DNA of 64,000 nucleotides from Gnetum montanum (taxonomy: Eukaryota; Streptophyta; Gnetopsida; Gnetales; Gnetaceae): positions 37,904 through 101,903 of the forward strand of contig MNCI01003323.1 in the NCBI GenBank assembly GCA_015680685.1. The letters are read 5' to 3'. Position 1 is the first letter of the stretch; each line of letters starts with the position of its first letter. Below are positions 22,591 to 33,568 of this stretch, one piece after another. The translations under genes and the position numbers were made by a program. The notes under the pieces were generated by a model. The model was not told the origin of the DNA. It saw nothing but the letters and a program-made list of their open reading frames with translations, and ran no database searches.

Positions 22591-24928
22591 TATGCAACTC
22601 TTACACCCGAATAGTATAACTTCATCTGTGTCAAGATCCAAGCCAACTTGCCTATCGATCATGTAGAGAGGGAAGCGAAGTGAGACTATGAACTTATTTA
22701 TAAAGGAGGTTGTGAGTTTATCCCCTCATCATTCGATATAATCCATCTTTTTGAACATCATCATAGACTCATATCCTAGCTTCTCATGGCAAGAAGTCAA
22801 GCCTTACATCCACCTCCAATAGAGCCTTAGGGTGGAGATGAGGAAGATGACTTCGTAGCCCAATCTGAACATGGGGATTCGTAGCACCATCAGTCCCCAT
22901 GCCCATACAAACCCATTGTTCCAACCCTCCTGGAAAAGACTACACTTCCACCACCAACTTCTCTATAGGAAGTACCCATCTCCATTCCCATCTTCTCCAA
23001 GCTCAACATTCAATCTGACATGACCACTTCCATCATACCTCTGCAAATACAATCCCAACAATCTCCTCCCCAAACTAATGCAAGATTGACATTTCAACCT
23101 CAAGTAATTGGAATGCCATCAGTTATACCAGCTTCTACGTCCAACCATTACATACCTCAAGTGCAAATCCATGAAGCACCATTGATTACTTCAACCCAAC
23201 ACGTTCAGGGTGTCACTTCACAACCTATCCCTGGGCAGTGGGTTCCACTAGTTGTTCAACAAAACCTATCTACTCACTACAACATACCACACCCCATAGT
23301 CTCAGCCCCAAATGTCATCCCACCGCAACAAACGACAGTCCAACAATCTCTCTTTCCACAAACGATGCAACAATCAAATCATTATCAACCATCACAAACT
23401 CAACCCATTGGTCTACCTACTGCTTAAGAGTGTGTAGACACAAAAAAATGATGCACTCATTAGCAGAAGAATTAAAACATCTTAAAACTGTAAACACCGA
23501 GGAAGTTAAGGTACTAGACTTCTATCAAGATGATCCAATCAACCCCTCAATTCCACCGTTAACCTTGCCAAAGGGTGTTTCATTACCCCAGCTAACCAAG
23601 TACAATGGAGAGGGAGATCCAAATGCTCACCTAGTAACGTTTTGAATAGAATGTCTATTGCTCCAAGCATGGCCACATGTAATTCTGTGTGTGTTTGCTA
23701 TGTCCTTAATGGGAAAAGCCTTAGACTGGTAACGAGCTTTACCCCGCAGCTTCATATCTTCTCTAGAGGACTTGTTGCACCAGTTTTTTACTCGTTTCAA
23801 GTACAATCTAAAGCTTGAAGCCACGTTGGATAGCTTGATCCAGATTAAATAGGCGCCTTTAGAGCCATCATAGAAATTTATCTAGAGGTGGAGCATAGCC
23901 TTGAATGAAATTCACAAGCCCATTTCTAAAACATATCTACTTACCATCCTTAAGACGGCTGTGAATGACTTTATTAAATCAAAACTTTATTATTTGAAAG
24001 CTCGTACTTTAAGCCAAGCATTTGTACAAATTAAGAATATAGAAGAGGCGGCACAAACAAGCAATGACCCAGCCTACTCAACCTTTAAGAGCTAACATAC
24101 AAGGAAAGATAAATCCAAAACAATGGTAGCAGTAGTGGCTAAGATAGCTCGACCCAACCATTTAGGACAAAAGGGAAAACAACCCGCTGTCCCAAACATC
24201 ATGAAAGAAACACACCTATGACTACACCTAAAACTTCCTCAAATAGAAACACCAACATGGGTCACGCCCATGCCTTCGAAAGAAAAGACCCTGCTCAATA
24301 CACTCCCTTGCCTATGAAGCCTTCACAATTTCTTGATTAACTTCTAAAAGTTAGGTTAATCAAACATAAGAAAATGTCTCCCACAACATCTCAAAAACAT
24401 GATCAATTCTGTGAGTTGGCCAAGAACCCAGCCTTAGCAACAGCTAATGAACCCCCCATTCCAAGAGGCTTTAGGTTGGATAGGTTTTGTGAATATCACC
24501 AATGGTGTGGTAATGGGACTGATTACTGTTTTACCTTGAAATAGGATATACAACGCATGATTGACAGGGGTGAAGTAGTATTCGATGAGGCAAACCTAGT
24601 AAGACCATAAAACCAACCCATGGGAGTCTATAAGGATCCTCTCAATACCAATGATGCACCATATGTGATTAATACTATCCATGTGGAGAACAGACAGGAT
24701 GTCCCACAAAAACCTTTTGTAATTTGTAGGCCTTCAGAAAACACACATACCGCAACATCTCCTCAAACTCCTTTCATCATATGCAAATCTCCCACACCAC
24801 AAAAATCATTCATCATCTGCGTACCTCCTTTCATTGCAACAACAACCATACCATCTGAAAACCAACCCATTCCCTTTGTGATTCAGGTGCCAAAACACCT
24901 TAACACACAACCCACCTTCGTTCCCTGA
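22591..24928 (+). pseudogene. gag polyprotein, element B
   Basis: The N-terminal block (YNFICVKIQANLPI through DYELIYKGG, about 22610-22710) recurs in the copies at 40790 and, on the minus strand, near 47390. A long Gln/Pro-rich segment follows (23020-23427). After a frameshift the gag domain reads LPKGVSLPQLTKYNGEGDP (about 23567-23623), then ALPRSFISSLEDLLHQFF. The block AVNDFIKSKLYYLKARTLSQ (about 23950-24010) matches element F. A degenerate zinc-finger pattern C-x-Y-H-x8-C (CEYHQWCGNGTDYC, about 24490) is followed by DIQRMIDRGEV, typical of Tat gag. The C-terminal part repeats the phrase PFVIC/FIIC five times (24710-24890). Multiple stops and at least two frameshifts are present. Confidence 0.8.
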
Positions 24929-26162
24929 CGACCTTTGTGAGAACACCTTGCCTATAGACTAACAAGAGAGCGCCTGGAATGAGAAAACCATCAACACAAA
25001 TTAGGACCACCAAAGCCCACACCACTAAATGCTATTCCCATGGGTCTATCCATTAATGAGCCTAGTACGAGTCATCAAAATGAGGATAATATCATGGGTT
25101 GTGTCCCGAACCCAGCATCTTCAGTTACCAACGCAAAAATTCCTCCATGAGAAATACGAATGCTAGGTCAAATGGACCAAATATCCATAGACAAGGGTGC
25201 CCCAAATGGTAAGGACCTATCAAGTGCATTGACACAGGTCACAAAAGCCTTAAAATAAAAGAACACTTCTTTAAGTCTATATGACCTAGTAATGACTTCA
25301 CCAGTACATCGAGAAGCTCTCATATGGATGTTGACTTTGATCCTTGTTAGTGAAGACCTTCCTGTAGATGAACCATCCATTTATGAAGTATTGTCCCTGC
25401 AACCTCAGGAATCAAAGACTACATCCCTAGAGTTTCATGCTAAGGACATTAAGCTAGGTTAGAAAATAGGAGAAGTCACCATGACCCCTATGTTCATAAC
25501 GATACATGTTAATATTTCAAGATACGTAGGGTTCATGTCGATGACGGAGCGGTGACAAACATAATACCTTTTCCCGTCATTGAAAAACTGGGACTTACTG
25601 AAAAAATACAGCCCACGACAACTTCTTTCCTAAAATCCTTCAGTGGTTCCTGTGTTGGAGTGAAAGTTATGATTACCTTAGATTTCATAGCCAGGGACCA
25701 ATTCCCCACATTAGCTAAATTTGTAGTGGTTGAAGAAATTCCAGGGTTTAATTTGATTATAGGAAATCCTTGGCTAGCTCCACTTAGAGCCGTATCCTCA
25801 CCAATCCATCAGGAGATCCACTTACCTTATGAGGGTGGTGAAATTATCATACATGGGGATACAACAGTATTGCTCACTTCCTTGCATCCCGGAGTGGATC
25901 AAGAGTCAGAAATTGAGTTCGTTGAGCCTAAGCAAGAAACTATGAACATACATCAAGACATGAATCCAGCGTTAAATCACGATCTTACTAAAACCGAGGA
26001 AGCACCAGACAACACAAACATAGGAGCCATTTCACTGATGTCTCTTGGTCAGAATTACCCTTTGACATCACCGATGAAGGAGAAGGGGAGTATAAGATCA
26101 CACCTACATGCCCAACCCCTCATGTTAAGTTACAAAGAATTAAGAGGCAACTCAATAACTAG
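24929..26162 (+). pseudogene. Aspartic protease and conserved terminal tail, element B
   Basis: An upstream block (SPVHREALIWML...LVSEDLPVDEPSI, about 25300-25380) and GEVTMTPMFITIHV (about 25470) recur in element F. The retropepsin active site reads VDDGAVTNIIP (about 25531-25563), and the C-terminal strand reads FNLIIGNPWLAPLRAVSS (about 25747-25800). An open stretch covers 25552-26175. In the +1 frame near 26030-26162 the tail SELPFDITDEGEGEYKI ends at a stop (26160-26162). The same tail and stop occur in element F. No RT follows: the tandem array begins about 25 bp later. This looks like a genuine gag-protease-only terminus, not a random deletion. Confidence 0.8.
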
Positions 26163-26179
26163 AGTGAATCACTAGATGT

Positions 26180-26430
26180 TCGGAATGACATTAAACTACC
26201 AATCATTTAGTATGACGTTAAACTACCAACGAACGTCTGCAATGACGTTAAACTAGCCATGGTCAGAAATGGCCGGTTTTCTTTTAAAAGCTTCCTAAAA
26301 CTGTTATTGCTTTTGGCCCACTATGGCAAAAAATTGGTAATCTTTATTTCTTTAACAATAGATGCAACAGTCCACCATGACTTTAAATTGATGTGAACAG
26401 CCCGAAATGGCTTTAAACTAGGATTCAATA
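26180..26430 (+). repeat. Tandem array, element B
   Basis: Degenerate units with core GACGTTAAACTAGCC (26187, 26214, 26244), decaying to GACTTTAAATTG and GGCTTTAAACTAGG toward 26430. Orientation relative to the sense ORF is the same as in the arrays at 91 and 37045. Confidence 0.72.
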
Positions 26431-26794
26431 CGTTGCAAGTTTACAAACATTCACTACATTACGTCAAATTTTAGTTTAAATGATACAAGTTGCAATCTCG
26501 ACCTATGCCTTCTCGTTACTTTCTTCTTTTACAAGTGTTGATTTACATTTTGTTCCCCCATTTTACATTTGGCTACATGCATATGTTCACAATAATACTT
26601 GAAAAGGAAAATAAAAAGAGAAAACATATAAAATAAAAAAAATGATACATCAATTTGGTAGTAAGATTCCAACACGTTATGCCACAACTAGGTCCATGTT
26701 ATTACATTTTTCAACCATATGTTTCCATCAAACATTCAAAAATCCAAAACATTTAATTGCTAAAGTCTGATTAACAATAAGCTCATGGAGGGGG
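26431..26794. other. Spacer between array and antisense gene 3' end
   Basis: AT-rich, no ORF. It would hold the 3' untranslated part of the antisense gene. A-rich stretch at 26606-26642. Confidence 0.5.
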
Positions 26795-29700
26795 CTAGTC
26801 CAGAAAATCCTCTTCATCATCCGCTCTTGCTCCACTAGGGCCAACTCCATCATTAACATGTCCCTATAACAGAAAATAGAAAATAGAAAAAAATGAGTAG
26901 TAAAGCAAATCATAAATACAAAACTAAGAAAAACAGTAACACTAACAATGAAAACAATAAAACCATACAAAAATAAATGCCAAAATAAAACACTCACAAG
27001 TAAGGAGGGCCCTAGGTTGGCCTCCAAACGCCATAGAATCTCCTCCTTGGGCATATTTTCCCAATCCTCCTCCAAGTCAAGATCAATGCCAGCCAAGGTT
27101 TTACCCTTGTCCACCGAAGTCTAGGTAGGATGCTCAAGAGAGAACATGCCTGTCAAAGCCTTACCCAAGGTAGTAGTAATGGTTCTCTTGGGAGATCCCT
27201 CCACCTCGGTGCACTTGATGAACCTATCATAAGTAGGCCGCAAGCCTAACCCATCAATGAACATCTCCATTCGGTGATGTTCAACTAACTCCTCTAGCCA
27301 TTTCTTATATTGACGCTTGTGGTCCTTTTGGTCTTGGCCCCATTTCCATACTTTAGCAGCAAAGGACTTCAAATCATGACATTTCCTATTTAGAAAATCC
27401 ATTTGTTCTCTTTGTTATGCTAAGTCTCGTGTCGCCTGCACTTTGCTGTTGAAAACCGTCCAGTAATGTGCATAGGTGATTTCAGATGTGCGCCAAGTGC
27501 TATCACTCGACAGTCTAGCAACAGCAAGATCGTAATGGGACTGGAGATCCTTTTTCCCCTCTCTCTCCTTTGCTAGTGCTTCGTTCAATGAATGCACCTC
27601 ATCCCATAGATACTCAACCAAATGCCTACAAGTCCAAAGCGACCTAGCGTTTTGTACGACGCAACTAGAAATTGCATCATACACATTCCTAGGGACTTGC
27701 TCAATATTCCCTGGCAGTTCAAGGAGGGCATCAATGTGAGTAGCTTCAGAAGGATCCCATTGGAGCTTGGAACCTATAGGTGTATGTACCGCACATATGA
27801 ATAAGCTATAATCAATAATGAATACAAAGAAACACAATAAACCCAGACACTTAGCATAATACATAATACACACATACCTAGTTCTAGACGAGCTTCTTGT
27901 AGGCGAGCGACCACATCATTAACGATGCCTTTAACAAAGTCCATTTTACTAGGCATCTCAGGCCATGGTCTTACTTGGTCGATTGGTGTGAGACAACCAG
28001 GGGAGGTCACCTCGATTGGAACCTGTGTTCTTGACAGCTTTGCTTGAGATGTATGTGCCTCAGAAATCTCAGCATCTACTTTTGATGCTAGAAATAATCA
28101 AGATAATCAAGAAAAACACATGAAAATTAAGGGGTACAAAAACATGGATTAAACTAAAAGGAACATACCAAAAAGCCCTTTACTGTTTAGCTTGGGCAGA
28201 TCACCAAGTTGCAAAGATCCATCGAAGAAGCCATTGAAGAAACCTCTTTCATCACTAGAGTGCCTAAGTGCATCCAAAGCTTCCGCAAGCTTCATCCCCA
28301 TGATGTTTGTCACATCTTCCTCTTGAAAGGTGGGAGGTTCTTCGATCGTTTCTTCTCTTTCCTTCGTTGCTTCCTCTGGCCCTGTGACAACCACTTCAGG
28401 ATCAACCATCGAGGCCAAAGCCTCTCTCTCTCTCTTAGGACCTTCCTATGATAATTCTAGAATCTTAGAGTTAATATAACATATTATATATAATGTATAA
28501 GCCAAAAGAAAAAAAAAGAAATAATAATAATAAATATATAACAATAAAAATGCTTATCCTCCATTGGTAGTACAAATTGAATCTTCTTTGCTCTTGGTGG
28601 CATCACATCTAGAGCAGGCTCCCTTGGGTGTTTATTCCTCTTCACCTTTGTCTTGGACTTCCCAACAGTCTCACCAATCAAACATTCAGCCCTTTTAACA
28701 GATGTGCATAGCCTAGGTGGTTACAATCCCAAGCTATCATGGGAATGATGGGAACGGCTGGCTGCACCTCCACTAGTAAGTGATACTGATTCCTCAATGT
28801 CTTCCAGTGGGTCCTGGGATCTAGTGGTTCTAAACAAATGGCGAATCCAAGGACGAGACAGTTGTGAATGATCCCTCAAAATATAGCAGTTATCATCATA
28901 AACTACTAGGAACTCAGCAAAACTACATAGGTACCCTGCAAAGAAAGCAAATGTAAAATGGGATTTAGCATGAATGTTTGAATGTAACTTGACAATCTCC
29001 CCACAAAAACTAGATACAAGAAATTGTGCCCAGTTGTAGCACATGCTTGTCTCTAAAATTGCATGCATGACACACATAGACTCGATCCCAAGGTTTCTTC
29101 CTTGAGAAAGAGATTTGGGGAATGCCTGTGCTCGGAAGAGAGGATACAAGAAGTTCATCTCCATTGATCGGGTATCATCTCGCATGGAAAAATCCTTAGG
29201 GCCCTGAGACACACCTAACCACTGCTCAAGCTCTCTTATGACCTGGCCCTCTTTAGTTGCTTTATCTATAGTCACCCTAGCACCATTCATGGGTACACCA
29301 AAAAGATCAAAAATGAATTTAAAGGTTAGGTGGAAAGATACCTTGACTCGAACCCACGTGCTAAAATGGGAAGCATCATCATTGAAAGAATCAACAATAG
29401 TGATCATCTCAGTGACCGGAATACTAGGAGTCAAAGCTGTGAACAAGTCCATTAGACCTGCCCGAGTAAGATGGCTGATGGTCAAATCAGAAGCTCTCTT
29501 CTGCAACCATTGTTGAGACTGCTCTACCTTCCCATATTTCATAAAAAGGGTGGCCTCGGTACTCCCTATTATAATGGTAACTTCTTTGGTGGGGATGGCT
29601 ACTGTAAAAAGAAAACATAGAGCAAAGAGTTAAAAAAACATAGTACACGATGATGCAACAAAAAAGAAAATGGAGTCTAGAGTGTGGTCATTTACCATCA

Positions 29701-30482
29701 GTAAATGGTGTAGACAGGATAGGTGCAGAATCAATTCTTTGAGGGAAAATTGTCCCATCAGAAGACCAATCCTCATGTAACCAACCACAAACTTGGCAGC
29801 ACTCAAAGGCTCTTAAAAACTACCTATGGTAGTCAACAATAGCCACCTTTGTCTAGTCCAGTACTGCGGCATGAAGAATGGGGCCCGCCATAATGTCTCT
29901 AGCACTGTACATGCTAAGGTAAGCCCACCATCATCATCGTGCATCCCATGTTCATCAAAGCGGGGCCTGCATAGGAAAACAACATTTACATTAAGATGAT
30001 GACATAAAATTTAAAAAGGAATCAAAAAGTAAAGTAAGGTGCAAAGGAGCATACCTGTCCACTCTATATACTGTGCCAGGTGGATTCTGGAATAGAGTAT
30101 GCACACGGAAGGCTAAGAAAAGTGTGTTGCTGCTATTGTAATGAACACAAGTAGGCAGCTCCCACACACGAGTCAAGGGATGAGTAGATGTAGGACCCTC
30201 AACAGGGCCTCCCCGAACCTTAAAAAGTCCCTCATCGATATCAGTGATAAAGACAAGCATGCCTTGTGTAGACCTAGGCAGCACGGTCTGGATGATATCA
30301 CGAGCCAACTGTTCACTCACGTGAGACCATATAACCACACTAAAATTTTGTAGGATGAATGAAAAAAATGAACTAACACCGGGGTAGAACCATATCACAT
30401 GGGGCCTGATGCGCATGTCATAGGGAGGTGTGTCCGGTTCAAAGGGGCCAAACCAAGCAAGTACGCCAACAAGCTCAACCAT
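26795..30482 (-). pseudogene. Seven-exon antisense accessory gene of element B (FCP1-like, transposon-protein-like, coiled coil)
   Basis: Exons on the minus strand: 30482-30055, 29966-29696, 29601-28559, 28445-28169, 28087-27878, 27773-26998 and 26863-26795 (stop TAG). Five introns have GT..AG ends in phase with the flanking codons; the third begins GATAAG and may carry a mutated donor. Exon 1 resembles plant FCP1/NIF phosphatases: a block around FSVVIWSHVSEQ and a block around NSSNTLFL...NPPGTVY. The catalytic positions read ELVGV and LAF instead of the usual D-x-D and D-D, so activity is not expected. Exon 3 resembles the sense ORF at 15455-15790. Exons 5-6 are Glu/Lys-rich coiled coil. Four or so stops and one frameshift (exon 2) break it. 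It lies antisense to element B between its array and expected 3' LTR; the start upstream of 30482 is uncertain. Confidence 0.72.
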
Positions 30483-30859
30483 GAGAAGAGAAGATTTAGG
30501 TCCCTTGCATATAGTCAGAATGTTAGGTAAGTGAAGAATCTAAGTGCTAACAATAGGGAAAAAACACATAAACCAAAAATCACATAAAAAAATACTTCAA
30601 ATGCATAGCTTCACCCCATGAGACAAGGATACCAATATCTATGTAGTGTATCTAATGCTCATTGGGGTACATTGAAATCGATTTCACAGTAAATCCATGC
30701 GGTAAATCCATACACAAGTATAGAACATGAACACTCACTAAGACAACATTTAAATCATCAGTCTTAGGAAAATAATAAACGATATAAACATAAAGATCAG
30801 CAAATAACAAACATTTTGGCACAAACTTTACATTTTTGTGCCTTAGCAAAGGGGAGTCT

Positions 30860-31930
30860 GGATACTCACGTTGGAGGTAACCCCTTCCACAATGCATGTT
30901 GGGAAAAATCACGTTGGCCTTCGTGGCCCAACTCATGCTGGCCTTCATGGCCCAACTCATGCGGGCCTTCATGGCCCAACTCATGCTGATCTTTCAAGTC
31001 CATACTCACGTTGGGGCTTGTTCCCAACAACTCATGTTGGGGTCTATTCTTAGCAACTCACATTCTAGACTAGGAACTCTGTAACTCACACTCACACTAC
31101 CTTAAAGATCCTGTTCTCATGTTACCCGAGACCTTGGTGATCACACTGAAAAATCCTCTTCTCCCCTGTAACGCCACTCACGCTAACGTTCCAAACTCAT
31201 GCTCATGCTAGGGCCTGTTCAGCCACTCATGCTGGGGCTTGTTCAGCCACACGCTGGGAACCGGCAACTCACGCTACCTAGAGAAATTTGTGTTCAAGTT
31301 GCCACAAGAAAAGAAAAAAATTGATGTTGGAAATCTTCCCGATAATGCGGCTCACGCTATGAGCAAAAGGAAAACCAGCCTTCCCTTGCACTCATGCTAC
31401 CTTTCCCTTCTCCTGGCATTCACGTTGCTAGGAAACCAAGATGCCCAAGAAAGCCAAAAAACCCTATGGCCCAGGAAGCCCCAAAAGCTTGAAAACCCCA
31501 ACTCACAACGCGCTTGCCCCAAACTTGCACTCACGCCCTGCACACATGCCCTAGGCACTCATGTTGATGCCACACAAATTAAGAATAATGAGCCACAAAT
31601 CCCAAATAAACCCCGAAACAACCCCAAAATTGTGGCCATGAAATTCTATCCTAGGTAATGCTATCCACAAAATGCTAGAGAAAAGTAAGGGAAAAAAAAT
31701 CTACTTGTGTAGGGTCCCATCCCATGTTGGAATCTTGGCTTGGAGGAGATGTTGGATAAGCTCTTCACTCTCCTCCACAAATGCTAGATTTTCCTACCTC
31801 TTCCCTTTGTCTTGGCTTGCCTTCCCTCTACCCTTGTCCTTCATAGTTGCCTTGCTCACGCTAATGCTGATGCTGTAGCTCACGCTGTAGTCTAAGAACT
31901 CACGCTAGCACAAAATCCCCTTCCTTCACT
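30860..31930. repeat. CTCA(C/T)GCT-rich region upstream of the antisense gene
   Basis: Dozens of ACTCACGCT/ACTCATGCT motifs occur, as in the U3 and leader of LTR B1. Three exact-length 24-bp units (GGCCCAACTCATGCTGGCCT...) start at 30925, 30949 and 30973. I found no LTR end, PPT or TATA box here. It may be a degraded 3' LTR U3 of element B or the promoter side of the antisense gene. Confidence 0.55.
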
Positions 31931-32267
31931 TCAAAACCCCCCTTTTAAACCCAAGACATTCTATTTTATTTTCTCTTATTTTATTTATTTAAATTTACCA
32001 TGTCCAAATTTTGTTTTCATTCATGTCATCTTTATTTTATGTTGGCCTGGTATTCCTCATTATTCTAGCGTCTGGAGATGAGGCTGAAAAAATTATTATT
32101 ATACAAAGGAAGGGATGAACAGTTAAAATCAACAAAAAAATATATACATACATATATAAACATTTGAAAAATTCATAAAATTCTAAGGTCTCATAAACTT
32201 ATCATCCACACAAAATTTAAAAATAAAAAATGCTTTATGCACTCAGTCTAAATGACAAGACAACATG
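31931..32267. other. Spacer
   Basis: T-rich then A-rich sequence with no ORF or recognisable repeat. Confidence 0.5.
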
Positions 32268-32360
32268 AATATTATCTAGCCCAGTATGGCCTTAAGCTGT
32301 CATGCAACCCAGTATGGCCTTAAACTACCATCTGGCCTAGTATGGCCTAAGACTGCCATG
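32268..32360 (+). repeat. Short fragment of the 3' array family
   Basis: Three units of the form CCAGTATGGCCTTAAACTACC (about 32281, 32312, 32340), a diverged version of the GACGTAAAACTGGC array, plus orientation. Confidence 0.6.
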
Positions 32361-32499
32361 AATACTGCTGCGTCTCCCAATTTTTTCAGTACAAAGTTTG
32401 ATTACCCTATGTTCATTTACATTTAGTAACTCTTTCGCCAAGGGGGTGTTTCTTACTTCACTCTTGTTTTAAATTGGTATGAGTAAGCACATGGCCACT

Positions 32500-33568
32500 T
32501 GTTGCGATAGAAAACGTCGGTCGCTAGAAACATCGAGAGGTCTTCAAGTGCACAGCCTAACCTTGAATCCGCACGAGGGCCGTGCTGGAGAAAATGGATT
32601 CAGGGTGCCCTGAACAGTCTATTTGATCAGACAGGGACTTAATGGGTGTACAATAATCTTTTTTCAAACAATAAAAGAAAACGTAATGTGCACAATAGTA
32701 GAAACGTGCTAAAATGCGTAATGGGATAGTGAACACGATCTAATGCTTAATAATGCCAAAAAATAAATGTTGTAATCAGATAGAAAGAGAGTTTGAATAG
32801 AAAGATGCACTGCCCCGAAAAGGGGTACAGGTATACAAAGTGTACAATAGGCACAATAAGAGTGAAGTCACAGCCTCGATGGTATCGGGCTATGAAATCT
32901 GGTGCTCACTGTGATAAACTATGTCTCCTGGGTTGGTAGTCATAGTGTATTGTGCGATGTAGTTATGACTCTCTATCGGTGTGGTGTTCTCTGGGTCTCA
33001 TTCACCCATGGAGCTAAGCGCTAAGATGTAAAATGCCAAATGCCTTGCTAGTGAAGAAAAATGGAAGCCTCCTCCTCTTCTCCCCTCTTTAAAAAAAAGG
33101 GGTTGCAGAGGTATTTATAGGGATAGGGTTAGCCCAAAATGTAGATTAGGTGCCACGTGGCAGTGCGGTGGGTGGGACACTATAGCGCTACGTTATGCAT
33201 TGTAGCAAGGTACTGTAGCAAGGTGCTACACTATGCACTGTAGCAAAGTGCTATAGTGTGTTTCTATGCTATGCATTGTAGTAGGGTACTGTAGCAAGTT
33301 GCTAAGCTATGCATTGTAGTAGGGTATTGTAGCAAGGTGCTACACTATGCACTGTAGTAGGGTACCATAGCAAGGTGCTATGCTATGCACTGTAGCAAGG
33401 TACTGTAGCAAGGTGCTATGTAACGTATTGTAGCAGGGTGCTACGCTATGCTATGCTACGCAACATAGCAAGGTGCTACACTATGCACCATAGTAGCACG
33501 TAACAACACATAGCACTTAGCCATATTTGCAGTTGCGATGTCGAGACCTGAAATTTTGTGGTGTTTCA
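32500..33568 (-). mobile_element. Solo LTR, B/E lineage
   Basis: On the minus strand it starts TGAAACACCACAAAATTTC (33568) and ends CTATCGCAACA (32500), 1069 bp. The TATA box is at 33112-33119 (minus). Its 3' portion matches the LTRs at 1894-3490 and 55874-57562. Neither a PPT nor a PBS flanks it. The flanking pentamers are CCACT (32495-32499) and CCACC (33569-33573), a near target-site duplication. I call it a solo LTR, though its left and right flanks are different parts of B/E elements. Confidence 0.78.
33180..33500 (-). repeat. U3 short-period repeats (GCACTGTAGCAAGGTGCTA)
   Basis: Around ten repeats alternating CTATGCA(C/T)TGTAG and CAAGGTGCTAC, with an approximate period of 20 or 40 bp, upstream (minus) of the TATA box in the solo LTR. 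Inverted pairs such as GTAGC/GCTAC are present throughout. Confidence 0.8.

Noticed and set aside
28209-28451. Plus-strand ORF opposite exon 4 of the antisense gene
   Set aside because: Shadow; the minus-strand exon has splice sites and frame continuity.
31239-31658. 139-codon plus-strand ORF
   Set aside because: It lies in the CTCACGCT-rich block; low-complexity residues, no homologous copy seen.
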